In this document: positions 1 through 6,589 of the stretch, piece by piece
How positions within the stretch are numbered: the stretch's first letter is position 1
Layout of the letters: each line of letters begins with the position of its first letter
Assembly (NCBI GenBank): GCA_007131745.1
Contig: SLPX01000085.1
Coordinates: 1 to 6,709, forward strand
Source of the DNA: Myxococcales bacterium
GTDB lineage: Bacteria; Myxococcota; Polyangia; HGW-17; SLPX01
Reading direction: 5' to 3'
Length of the DNA stretch: 6,709 bases
The notes under the pieces: model-generated
Told to the model about the DNA's origin: nothing
The model's database searches: none
Seen by the model: only the letters and a program-made list of their open reading frames with translations
Program-made: the position numbers and the translations under genes

Positions 1-81
1 GAAAAGGCTGAGAAATCCGACAAGCCGGAAAAGGCCGAGAAATCCGACAAGCCCGACAAGGCTGAGAAATCCGACAAGCCC
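1..81 (+). repeat. Three in-frame 27-bp tandem repeats encoding a charged linker
   Basis: Units at 1-27, 28-54 and 55-81 encode EKAEKSDKP, EKAEKSDKP and DKAEKSDKP. A degenerate fourth unit (KKAEKATED) follows from 82. The nucleotide copies differ at only a few positions, such as gct/gcc and gaa/gac. The array probably continues left of the window. It codes for a hydrophilic, alternately charged linker before the first membrane helix of the GldG-like protein. Near identity at DNA level suggests recent expansion by slippage or recombination. Confidence 0.9.
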
Positions 82-1722
82 AAAAAGGCCGAAAAAGCAA
101 CCGAGGATGAGGACGAAGAACATTCAGTCGACGCAGGGCGAAGACTGAGGTTCGGGATAAACACGATTGTCTTCACCGGGCTGGTGATAGTCGGCCTGGT
201 TCTGGTAAACGTGATATCTGCAAGAGTATACACTCGCGCGGACCTTACCGAAGACAAGCTTTACAGCCTTTCCGATGCCAGCAAGGAGTTGGTAAGTGAT
301 CTTCCCAGGGACTTGAGGGTAAAGCTGTTTGTTTCCAGGGACCTGATCCCGGGTTACACATCCACCGCGCAATACATCAGGGATCTCCTGGAAGAATACA
401 GAAACGCTTCAAATGGTCGATTCAAATGGGAAATCATACACCCGGAAGAGGACGAAAAATTCAAGAAAGAGGCTGAACGATACGGGAACACGGACTTTGT
501 AGCAAGGGCGCAGACATCAACGGCCCTGGAGGCCAAGACCATAACTTTCGGCATGGTCATTCAGTATCACAGCCCTGAAACCGGTGAATCCGTAGAAGTT
601 ATACCCCGGCTGTTTCCCGGAATCGAGCAAAACATCGAGTATCTCCTGACCGAAAGGATCAAGAGGCTCACTGTAAAGAGGAAGAAAATTCGATTCGTCT
701 CCGGACACGGGGAATTTCCTGCACAACAAGAAGAAAGGGTGAAGGAATTCCTGAGTTCCATGTTCAACCATTATGAAGTTGAAATAGCTCCCGTAACAAA
801 ACCGATCCCGGACGAAGTAGACATACTGGTCATGTTGACGCCTCAGCGTCCCTATACCCCGGAAGAAGTTAAAAACATCGACCAGTTCCTGATGAAGGGT
901 GAAAAGGGAGCGCTGTTCATGCTGGACGGGATGACCCGGAAACAAATGCAGCAACAAATGCCCGGCCAGGAGATGCCCAACATATTCATGGCCGCGGAAA
1001 GCGGATTGGAAGACCTGCTCGACACCTGGGGCGTCAGGGTCAACGCGGACATCGTGATGGATCAGCAACTCCAGCTCTTCCCGACTCAACGTGGAATGAT
1101 ATTCCACCCGGCGATTCCAGCCGTCCGCGTGCCCGGACTCAGAAACACGATCACGCCGTTTTTGGCTTCCTCCCTGGAAATCAACCGGGCCTACCTCGGT
1201 GAGAGCGCGGACAAAATACCCGAGGGACAATCTTTCGTGATTCTTCCGATAATGGCGTCCTCGGACAAGGCGTGGACCCAGGAACCGCCTTTCATTTTCG
1301 ATATGCAGCGAAAACCAAGGCCGCCTTCGGGTGAACCGACAAGGGCTTACGTGATGGGCGCTCTCATAGAGGGCCGCTTGCCCAGTTCGGTTGCCGGAGA
1401 AGACCCGTCTATGATCGGCAAATCCAAAAGCAAGGTCAGAGTTGTGGTCATAGGAGACGCGGACATGTTGTGGCTAAGCCGCCAGATGCAAGGAAACGCC
1501 ATCTTTCTCCAGAATATAATGGACAGGCTGGCCCAAGATGAGACCCTGATACAACTTCGAAACAAGACAGCCCAGGACCGGGCGCTGACCCTTCCGGACG
1601 ATAGAAACACGTTGCTGCTGATAAAAGCGGCCAACATGCTGGGACTTCCCATCCTGGTCGTCCTGTTGGGATTCCTGCTGGCAATCTACAGGCGTTTCAA
1701 ACGCAGCCGGTCGGAAATATGA
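1..1722 (+). CDS. GldG-family ABC transporter auxiliary protein, 5'-truncated by window edge
   Basis: The frame is open from base 1 to the TGA at 1720-1722 (573 codons), so the true start lies upstream. The GTG at 184 falls inside the first membrane helix and is not a credible start. Residues 1-46 form a charged Lys/Glu/Asp linker. Residues about 52-74 are a membrane helix preceded by RR, so the linker is probably cytoplasmic. The GldG hallmark RADLTEDKLYSLSD follows at 79-92. Residues about 230-361 look like the glutamine-amidotransferase-like fold of ABC_transp_aux (PF09822), including a GLEDLLDTWGV...DIVMD segment. VVIGDADML lies at 482-490, and a second helix at about 545-562 ends in a basic tail (YRRFKRSR). 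The bulk is therefore predicted to be extracytoplasmic between two helices. In Bacteroidetes, GldG works with the GldA/GldF ABC transporter in gliding; elsewhere the substrate is unknown. The DUF4340 gene starts 59 bp downstream. The family call is firm, but the N-terminal architecture cannot be seen. Confidence 0.9.
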   Translation, partial: EKAEKSDKPEKAEKSDKPDKAEKSDKPKKAEKATEDEDEEHSVDAGRRLRFGINTIVFTGLVIVGLVLVNVISARVYTRADLTEDKLYSLSDASKELVSDLPRDLRVKLFVSRDLIPGYTSTAQYIRDLLEEYRNASNGRFKWEIIHPEEDEKFKKEAERYGNTDFVARAQTSTALEAKTITFGMVIQYHSPETGESVEVIPRLFPGIEQNIEYLLTERIKRLTVKRKKIRFVSGHGEFPAQQEERVKEFLSSMFNHYEVEIAPVTKPIPDEVDILVMLTPQRPYTPEEVKNIDQFLMKGEKGALFMLDGMTRKQMQQQMPGQEMPNIFMAAESGLEDLLDTWGVRVNADIVMDQQLQLFPTQRGMIFHPAIPAVRVPGLRNTITPFLASSLEINRAYLGESADKIPEGQSFVILPIMASSDKAWTQEPPFIFDMQRKPRPPSGEPTRAYVMGALIEGRLPSSVAGEDPSMIGKSKSKVRVVVIGDADMLWLSRQMQGNAIFLQNIMDRLAQDETLIQLRNKTAQDRALTLPDDRNTLLLIKAANMLGLPILVVLLGFLLAIYRRFKRSRSEI

Positions 1723-1771
1723 TTCACGGAATGTTTGTTTTTTAACCGTAAAGCATTGACTGAAAGGAAAC

Positions 1772-1776
1772 GGAGG
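1772..1776 (+). promoter_or_regulatory. Shine-Dalgarno site of the DUF4340 gene
   Basis: GGAGG ends five bases before the ATG at 1782. It is a good ribosome binding site and fixes this start. The 59-bp gap upstream contains no convincing promoter or terminator, so transcription probably continues from the GldG-like gene. Confidence 0.75.
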
Positions 1777-1781
1777 CCCCC

Positions 1782-3578
1782 ATGGACAAGAAAGTCATAG
1801 TGGTCCTCGCGGTCGTGATCATCGTCGGCGCTGCAGCCTACATGGTAACGATTCGTCAAGATCCCGGTGTGCGACAAGAAGTGGAACCTCATCCCTTCCC
1901 TGCCCTGCAGGTCGAGCCGCCCCAAGACCCCCAAGAAAGAAGAACATGGCAATCTCCGGTCAAGAGAGACCTGGACCAAATCGAAATCATCAGCAAAGAT
2001 GACAGAATCGTATTGAAGCGTGTAAAGGAAGGCGACGCTCAAAATGATGTAGGCGAATGGGAGATGGTGGAGCCTATTCAATACAAGGGCAACGTCGGTA
2101 AAATCCGTCAACTCATAAACCGGGTCGAAAGCCTCGAATTCTGGGAAGTGATCACGGACAGGAAAGAGGATTTCAGCGATTACCGGGTCGGCGACAAAAG
2201 CGGAGTCAGGGCCAGGCTTCTGGCGGGCGACCGCGTGCTGGCCGACATGATTATCGGAAACACCGTAAGCGCCAAGATCGGCGACCGCGCCCAACAATAC
2301 ACAGCTGTCAGAAAACACGGAGCGGACGCCGTCTGGAAAGTGATGGGTTCGCTGACCAACGTTTTCGATACATCTGCGAACGCCTGGCGTGACACCGTGA
2401 TAATCAGCGAGCGGCAGGACCTCATAGCCGGCCTGGTCATAAAGGACGGAGACGGGGAATACCTGGCCGCTCTGAGAGATTCTGATGCGGCCGAATCCAA
2501 GGACAAGCGCACAAATTGGAGACTCGTTTCGTCTTCGCCTGAAATCGACGAGTTGGACAGAAACGACATCGCGCGCACAGCCACTTCGATTGCACGCTTG
2601 CGCACAAGGGATTTCGCGGACGACAAGAGTGCCGACGGAGTGGGCCTGACCGAACCCGAACGAAGAATTTTTGCAGCTTTCATAAGAGAACCTGAAGTGC
2701 GAATCATCGGAGAAGAACCGGAAAGTGAACCAAAAGGTGAAGCAGAAGGTGAAACGGAAGCCGCGGAATCCGAACCTGAAAAACCCCAAACAGCCGAACC
2801 AGTGAAAACCCTGACCGGAATTCCCGAATTCGATGCTCTCGCAGCCAATCCGGATTACGCGGTTTACGAAATACTGCTGGGAAAAGAAGAAGAGGATACC
2901 AAAACCAGGTACATCAAGCTGGCCGGAAACCCGCAGATTTTCGCGGTGGCCGCCACGACCGTTACGAACCTGGAAAAGAAGATCTCCGAATTCAGGGACA
3001 AGACCATATTCAAGCTGGACCCATCGGAAATCGTGCGTATAGAGGTTCAGCACCCGGACGGAAAAACAGTGCTGGCCAAAGCGCCCGCGCCGAAAGAAGA
3101 AAAGAAAGAAGACACAACGGATCAACCTCCTGATGAAACGCCCGAAGAAAAAGAGGACCCCCCCGCAAAACCAGCGGAGCCTCAAATGGTCTGGAAAGCG
3201 CTCGAACCCAAGGGCCTGGAACTGGATTCAGGCGGCGTGGACCGGCTCATCAAACTACTCGAAGACCGATTCAACGCGCGCGCGTTTTCGGACACCACTG
3301 ACACCAAGATCACCGGTCTGGCCAAACCGGAGGGCCGCGTGCTCCTGACCCTCAAGGGCCAAAGAAGACCGGTGGAACTGCTGATCGGAAACGAGCATGA
3401 AAAACGACAGTATTACGTCCAGGTGAGAGGCAGACCTGATGTATACATAATCGGCTCGTACCCTCTGACCCAGCTGTACAAGGCTCCTGAAAACTGGAAA
3501 AAGAGGCAACCTCCTCCTCCGGGAGCCGGTCCTCCAGGCATGCCTCCCGGCATGATGCAACAACCCATCCGCCGCTGA
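1782..3578 (+). CDS. DUF4340 domain-containing membrane-anchored protein (three-module architecture)
   Basis: Start ATG has GGAGG five bases upstream. The 598-residue product begins MDKK followed by a hydrophobic helix (about 4-22) and is probably an inner-membrane signal-anchored protein with a periplasmic body. DUF4340 (PF14238) traits are clear: W-x-M-V-x-P at 93-98, an IRQLINRVESLEFWEVI segment, a DMIIGN strand and a QYTAVR...VWKV segment. I read three successive copies: about 64-208, 213-413 and 416-575. The copies end in ANAWRDTVI, SEFRDKTIF and APENWKKRQ respectively. Acidic Pro/Glu-rich inserts lie at about 309-343 and 433-468, and the tail is Pro/Gly/Met-rich (575-598). DUF4340 genes commonly follow gldG-like genes in ABC-2 export operons, as here; the molecular role is unknown. 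Longer than a single-domain DUF4340 protein because of the extra modules and inserts. The family call is firm; the module count is my inference from reading the sequence. Confidence 0.9.
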   Translation: MDKKVIVVLAVVIIVGAAAYMVTIRQDPGVRQEVEPHPFPALQVEPPQDPQERRTWQSPVKRDLDQIEIISKDDRIVLKRVKEGDAQNDVGEWEMVEPIQYKGNVGKIRQLINRVESLEFWEVITDRKEDFSDYRVGDKSGVRARLLAGDRVLADMIIGNTVSAKIGDRAQQYTAVRKHGADAVWKVMGSLTNVFDTSANAWRDTVIISERQDLIAGLVIKDGDGEYLAALRDSDAAESKDKRTNWRLVSSSPEIDELDRNDIARTATSIARLRTRDFADDKSADGVGLTEPERRIFAAFIREPEVRIIGEEPESEPKGEAEGETEAAESEPEKPQTAEPVKTLTGIPEFDALAANPDYAVYEILLGKEEEDTKTRYIKLAGNPQIFAVAATTVTNLEKKISEFRDKTIFKLDPSEIVRIEVQHPDGKTVLAKAPAPKEEKKEDTTDQPPDETPEEKEDPPAKPAEPQMVWKALEPKGLELDSGGVDRLIKLLEDRFNARAFSDTTDTKITGLAKPEGRVLLTLKGQRRPVELLIGNEHEKRQYYVQVRGRPDVYIIGSYPLTQLYKAPENWKKRQPPPPGAGPPGMPPGMMQQPIRR

Positions 3579-3606
3579 ACCCGCGGCATGAAGAATCTAT
3601 CTCAAG

Positions 3607-4389
3607 ATGAAACCCGGAGACAATGATTCACATCCACCCCTCCGGCCGACAAACCGGCCGACTCATTCAACTTCAGCCTCGGGATTGCTGAACCGCGATT
3701 ACGCCCGAAAAAGAGTTCAACGGACCGAGCTCGTATTCCGCTACAAGTGCAGGGCGGCCATGGCCGCGCAAAGCATCAAAAAACACTTCGGCTCGACATC
3801 GGGTCTCGACATCCTGGACCTCGGCGCAGCGGACGGCCGCGCCCTCGTGGAAATGCAAGGTCTGTTGAAACCCCGTTCTCTTACCGGGGTGGAACTATCA
3901 GATGACATTCCATCCTGTATTCCGCCGCATCTCACCAACACCCGGCTCGTCAGGGGGGACATCGCCCGTCTTCCCAGCGAGGTCGCGTCCAAAAAATACC
4001 ATGCAGTGACCGCGCTCGCCGTGCTGGAACATCTCAACGATCCTCTCGAAGCGATGAAACAAGCCCGCAATGTACTCCATCCATCCGGCATCCTGGTCGC
4101 CACCTGCCCGGTTCCTTTCTGGGACAAAATCTCCACGACGCTGGGTCTCCTGGAAGACTCCCAACACGAAATCCACCCGGACCGGAAACAGCTGCAAAAC
4201 CTCGCGTTCCGGGCAGGTTTCATTCAGGTCTCCTGCAATCTGTTCATGTTCGCCCCGCTCGCGGCCCTCACCTACGCACGCATACCGGTACCGGTGAAAC
4301 CATCTCTCTTGCTGGATGCGTTCTTGGAAAAACTACCCCCGTGCAGACCGTTCTTCGTAAACCAGTGTCTCACCGCGGTGAAGAAATAA
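3607..4389 (+). CDS. Class I SAM-dependent methyltransferase, substrate unknown
   Basis: The 260-residue product has the Rossmann methyltransferase motifs in order. Motif I is LDILDLGAADGRAL (67-80), which binds the SAM methionine part. An acidic residue at E96 (LTGVELSDD) probably binds the ribose. VRGDIARLP lies at 115-123, the motif IV region AVLEHLNDP at 138-146, and the post-motif strand LHPSGILVATCP at 157-168. The fold matches the Methyltransf_11/23 group typified by UbiG-like enzymes, but nothing identifies the acceptor. Residues 1-26 are Pro/Ser/Thr-rich and look disordered. An in-frame TGA at 3589-3591 rules out a longer form. The ATG has no good Shine-Dalgarno sequence (only a GAAGAA about 11 bases upstream), so translation may be coupled to the gene ending 28 bp earlier, or a start further in may be used. 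It is probably the last gene of the GldG/DUF4340 operon. No signal peptide is seen, so it is likely cytoplasmic. Confidence 0.85.
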   Translation: MKPGDNDSHPPLRPTNRPTHSTSASGLLNRDYARKRVQRTELVFRYKCRAAMAAQSIKKHFGSTSGLDILDLGAADGRALVEMQGLLKPRSLTGVELSDDIPSCIPPHLTNTRLVRGDIARLPSEVASKKYHAVTALAVLEHLNDPLEAMKQARNVLHPSGILVATCPVPFWDKISTTLGLLEDSQHEIHPDRKQLQNLAFRAGFIQVSCNLFMFAPLAALTYARIPVPVKPSLLLDAFLEKLPPCRPFFVNQCLTAVKK

Positions 4390-4445
4390 CTTCGAAACCC
4401 TTAAAAAAACAAAATCAAAAAAAACACATCCTTTTTTCATCCGGC

Positions 4446-4475
4446 TTGCCACTTATAAAACAAGAGCGCTGAATA
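4446..4475 (+). promoter_or_regulatory. Weak candidate sigma-70-like promoter
   Basis: TTGCCA (4446-4451) and TGAATA (4470-4475) are separated by 18 bases. A- and T-tracts just upstream could act as an UP-like element. The match is only partial and the organism's promoter consensus is unknown. If it is real, the vWA transcript would have a leader of roughly 190 bases containing the hairpin and decamers. Confidence 0.2.
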
Positions 4476-4513
4476 GCACCAATCCAGCAAACAAGCTTGA
4501 TTCCCGAGCGTCC

Positions 4514-4548
4514 CTTCGTGCTGAATTTTCATTTTATTCAGCATGAGG
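4514..4548. repeat. Inverted repeat / hairpin, 13-bp arms with 9-nt loop
   Basis: The left arm CTTCGTGCTGAAT (4514-4526) pairs with the right arm ATTCAGCATGAGG (4536-4548). That gives eleven Watson-Crick pairs plus two G-T/U wobbles, around the loop TTTCATTTT. The inner seven pairs are perfect. No T-run follows on either strand, so it is not a standard intrinsic terminator. It could be an mRNA leader structure, a transcript-end stabiliser or a protein site. Confidence 0.7.
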
Positions 4549-4556
4549 ATTCGCTG

Positions 4557-4590
4557 ATCCACGGATCTGCATATCCACGGATCCACGGAT
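4557..4590. repeat. Three copies of the near-palindromic decamer ATCCACGGAT
   Basis: Copies lie at 4557-4566, 4573-4582 and 4581-4590; the last two overlap by two bases, giving an 8-bp period. Each copy is ATCC-AC-GGAT, two inverted half-sites around a 2-bp centre. The array lies 80-113 bp before the vWA start codon. It could be an operator for a dimeric regulator or a short remnant of an 8-bp microsatellite. Confidence 0.75.
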
Positions 4591-4654
4591 TCGTGTACCC
4601 AACTACCTTGGTCGTTGCACCACGGCTCCGGGAATTCTCGCCCTTTGATACGGG

Positions 4655-4661
4655 AAGGAGG
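4655..4661 (+). promoter_or_regulatory. Strong Shine-Dalgarno site of the vWA gene
   Basis: AAGGAGG is a near-ideal ribosome binding site, eight bases before the ATG at 4670. It supports that start, which is also directly followed by a signal-peptide-like N-terminus. Confidence 0.8.
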
Positions 4662-4669
4662 CAAATCAA

Positions 4670-6589
4670 ATGAGAACTCGAAACAAACTACGTTGCACCG
4701 GATTCTTGATCGTAACAGCCGGCTTGGCGCTTACATGGGCGTGCATCCAACGACCCATGAAAGTACCCGTACCCGATACCGAGGTGGTCGAACGATTCAT
4801 CATGCCTCAGTCCGCGGATCGGGACGTGGATATCCTGTTTCTCATCGACAATTCGCATTCCATGGCAGGACATCAAGAGAACCTGAAAACCAACTTCCCG
4901 GTTTTGATGAACACCTTGGCGACCATGTCCGGCGGCCTTCCCAATGTACACATCGGCGTGGTCACATCAGACCTCGGAGCGGGCAGCCACATGGAAATTC
5001 CACTGTGTAACGGAACCGGCGGAGACCGCGGCATTCTAGGCATGTCACTCGCCATGGAAGACCACCGTGTTCAACCTCAGGAAAACCGGGTCCGCGACAG
5101 AGGAGCCCACTGTATCGGCCCCGGGGAGCGCTACATCGTGGACATTGCACCGCCAGGGTGCGACATCGAAAGAAATCGTTCTCCGGAATCACACACATGC
5201 GCTTCGCACACCTGCGCGCAACAAAACTGCTCTAACATCGACGGCCGCGATCTCATCTTCTACGAAAACGAATACGGCTGTCCGAGATGCAAAAACTACC
5301 AGGGGTCTCTTGAAGAAGTTTTCAGCTGTTACGCGGACGTCGGCATCTACGGCTGCGGTTTCGAACAACAACTCGAAGCGGTGAGAAAAGCCCTGGATGT
5401 CAAGGAAACGGTCGAAAACAAGGGTTTTCTGAGACAGGACGCGTTTCTTTCCATCATAGTGGTGACCGATGAAGACGATTGCTCCGCTTCAACCCCCGAC
5501 GTTTTGTACAACCCGGATCGTTCACAAGACAACATCAACTCCCAACTCGGCTATCTCCATTCGTTCAGATGTTTCGAGTTCGGAATCAAATGCAACCAAG
5601 ACGGCCGAACCCCTGGAAGCCGCACCCAATGCACTCATGAAAGAAGCGACCCCTCCATGATGCTCCACCCAATCCACCGGTACACTTCATTCATTGAATC
5701 AATCAAGGACCCGATGATGCTTATCGTCGGCGCAATCGCGGCCCCTGTGCCCGAAACCATCATTGTCGAGATGCAATCTTGCGGCCGGGGTGAAGAATCC
5801 TGTCCCGCGCTGAAACCTTCCTGCTTCCCGACCGGTTCACAGCACGGCGCGGACCCGGCCGTCAGAGTCAACGCGTTCGTGGATTATTTCAACACGAAAG
5901 ACAGCATGGAAACCTGGGCGTATTCCAGCGTTTGCAGTTCGGATTTTTCATCGCCCCTCAAGGGAATCGGACACATACTCGTGGATCGTATGACCGAAAA
6001 ATGCCCGGTGCAGCCTTTTGCAGGATGCCCTCAGGGCCCGCCCGGAACCTTCTGCTCGCCCTGCCTCCCGAGATGCACGATTTTCGACATCGAAAGACGC
6101 AACAGTGACGAAGAACAAAGAATGGAAGTGGTCTCGTGCAACCGAGTCTGCCGAAACGGACTCTGCACCCAAGACGACATGAACGAATGCAACTTCGACG
6201 AACACGGTTTCTGTCACTGCCCCGACGGACAAGGCCCCACAACATTCGGCCCCGAGCGAAACATCTACTGCGCGCCCTTGCTCTATCCCGACGGCCCGCC
6301 CGACCTCAGAAGAGATATCCGGCTCCGAGAAGCGGTTCCCCGCCAGGAACCCCCTTGCCGAGAGGAAACCTGCATCGGCAGATCCAGCGCGTGCTGGTAC
6401 CTCAGCGCGGAAACAAACTGTCCGTATGCAGCAGGCTTCCGGGTGGTCCGGGCCGAAGACCCTCCGCCCCAAACATTCGCGGACGGACGATGCAGCCTCG
6501 TACCCCCAACCGAACTTCTTTGTAACGACGGCATAGACAACGACGAAGACTGCTACACCGATGAAGAAGACCCCGACTGCTGGGAATAA
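4670..6589 (+). CDS. Secreted cysteine-rich vWA-domain protein, putative lipoprotein, with C-terminal calcium-loop-like motif
   Basis: The 639-residue product starts with a basic n-region and hydrophobic core ending LTWAC. C25 is thus a candidate lipidation site, though the lipobox is imperfect (Thr at -3, Trp at -2). Residue 26 is Ile, so there is no Asp retention signal. The vWA fold begins DVDILFLIDNSHSM (52-65) with the metal-site motif DxSxS at 60-64, and VVTDEDDCS (264-272) looks like its later acidic strand. GCGFEQQLEAVRKAL (228-242) is typical of large vWA proteins of myxobacteria-like genomes. I count about 40 cysteines, many in short CxxC or CxxxC spacings (for example 204/207, 462/465/469, 490/494/499), suggesting disulfides outside the cytoplasm. 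The C-terminus (618-637) holds CNDGIDNDEDC...DPDC, resembling the Asp-rich MopE-type putative metal-binding motif. It appears to be a single-gene unit with its own leader. Ligand and role are unknown; surface adhesion or a cell-envelope function is only a guess. Confidence 0.85.
   Translation: MRTRNKLRCTGFLIVTAGLALTWACIQRPMKVPVPDTEVVERFIMPQSADRDVDILFLIDNSHSMAGHQENLKTNFPVLMNTLATMSGGLPNVHIGVVTSDLGAGSHMEIPLCNGTGGDRGILGMSLAMEDHRVQPQENRVRDRGAHCIGPGERYIVDIAPPGCDIERNRSPESHTCASHTCAQQNCSNIDGRDLIFYENEYGCPRCKNYQGSLEEVFSCYADVGIYGCGFEQQLEAVRKALDVKETVENKGFLRQDAFLSIIVVTDEDDCSASTPDVLYNPDRSQDNINSQLGYLHSFRCFEFGIKCNQDGRTPGSRTQCTHERSDPSMMLHPIHRYTSFIESIKDPMMLIVGAIAAPVPETIIVEMQSCGRGEESCPALKPSCFPTGSQHGADPAVRVNAFVDYFNTKDSMETWAYSSVCSSDFSSPLKGIGHILVDRMTEKCPVQPFAGCPQGPPGTFCSPCLPRCTIFDIERRNSDEEQRMEVVSCNRVCRNGLCTQDDMNECNFDEHGFCHCPDGQGPTTFGPERNIYCAPLLYPDGPPDLRRDIRLREAVPRQEPPCREETCIGRSSACWYLSAETNCPYAAGFRVVRAEDPPPQTFADGRCSLVPPTELLCNDGIDNDEDCYTDEEDPDCWE

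Larger units (their letters stand above)
4390..4669. other. 280-bp intergenic control region
   Basis: This region separates the methyltransferase from the vWA gene and codes for nothing I can recognise. From left to right it holds A-tracts and one T-tract (about 4402-4437), a weak candidate promoter (4446-4475), a 13-bp imperfect hairpin (4514-4548), three ATCCACGGAT decamers (4557-4590) and a strong ribosome binding site (4655-4661). The sequence GCTGAAT also occurs at 4468-4474, so it could compete with the hairpin's left arm for ATTCAGC at 4536-4542, though only over 7 bp. No GC-rich stem followed by a T-run is present, so where the upstream operon terminates is unclear. Confidence 0.7.

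Noticed and set aside
184..186. GTG as the start of the GldG-like protein
   Set aside because: It lies inside the first membrane helix, the frame stays open and protein-like to base 1, and there is no Shine-Dalgarno sequence before it.
517..1230. A 237-codon open frame on the minus strand opposite the GldG-like gene
   Set aside because: No family resemblance and no plausible ribosome binding site; fully overlaps the conserved GldG core.
1756..1761. TTGACT as a -35 box before the DUF4340 gene
   Set aside because: The -10 position at normal spacing would fall on the ribosome binding site and start codon and has no matching sequence.
3158..3164. Run of seven C in the DUF4340 gene as a phase-variation tract or sequencing frameshift
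   Set aside because: The frame continues intact into clear DUF4340 sequence on both sides. The tract lies in a Pro-rich linker where CCC codons are expected.
1686..3185. A 499-codon open frame on the minus strand opposite the DUF4340 gene
   Set aside because: Its product is full of Phe and Arg runs that mirror the Glu/Lys codons of the + strand. It shows no recognisable domain and overlaps a well-supported gene, so it is a codon-bias shadow.
4420..4437. A-run / T-run as an intrinsic terminator
   Set aside because: The stem would be A-T pairs only, with no GC core. It is too weak to call.
4437..4664. A 75-codon minus-strand frame in the intergenic region
   Set aside because: Its VDPWICRSVD-like part is only the translation of the ATCCACGG repeats. 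No start signal or family resemblance is seen.
5948..6472. A 174-codon minus-strand frame opposite the vWA gene
   Set aside because: It overlaps the cysteine-rich coding sequence, lacks any recognisable domain and has the composition of a shadow frame.
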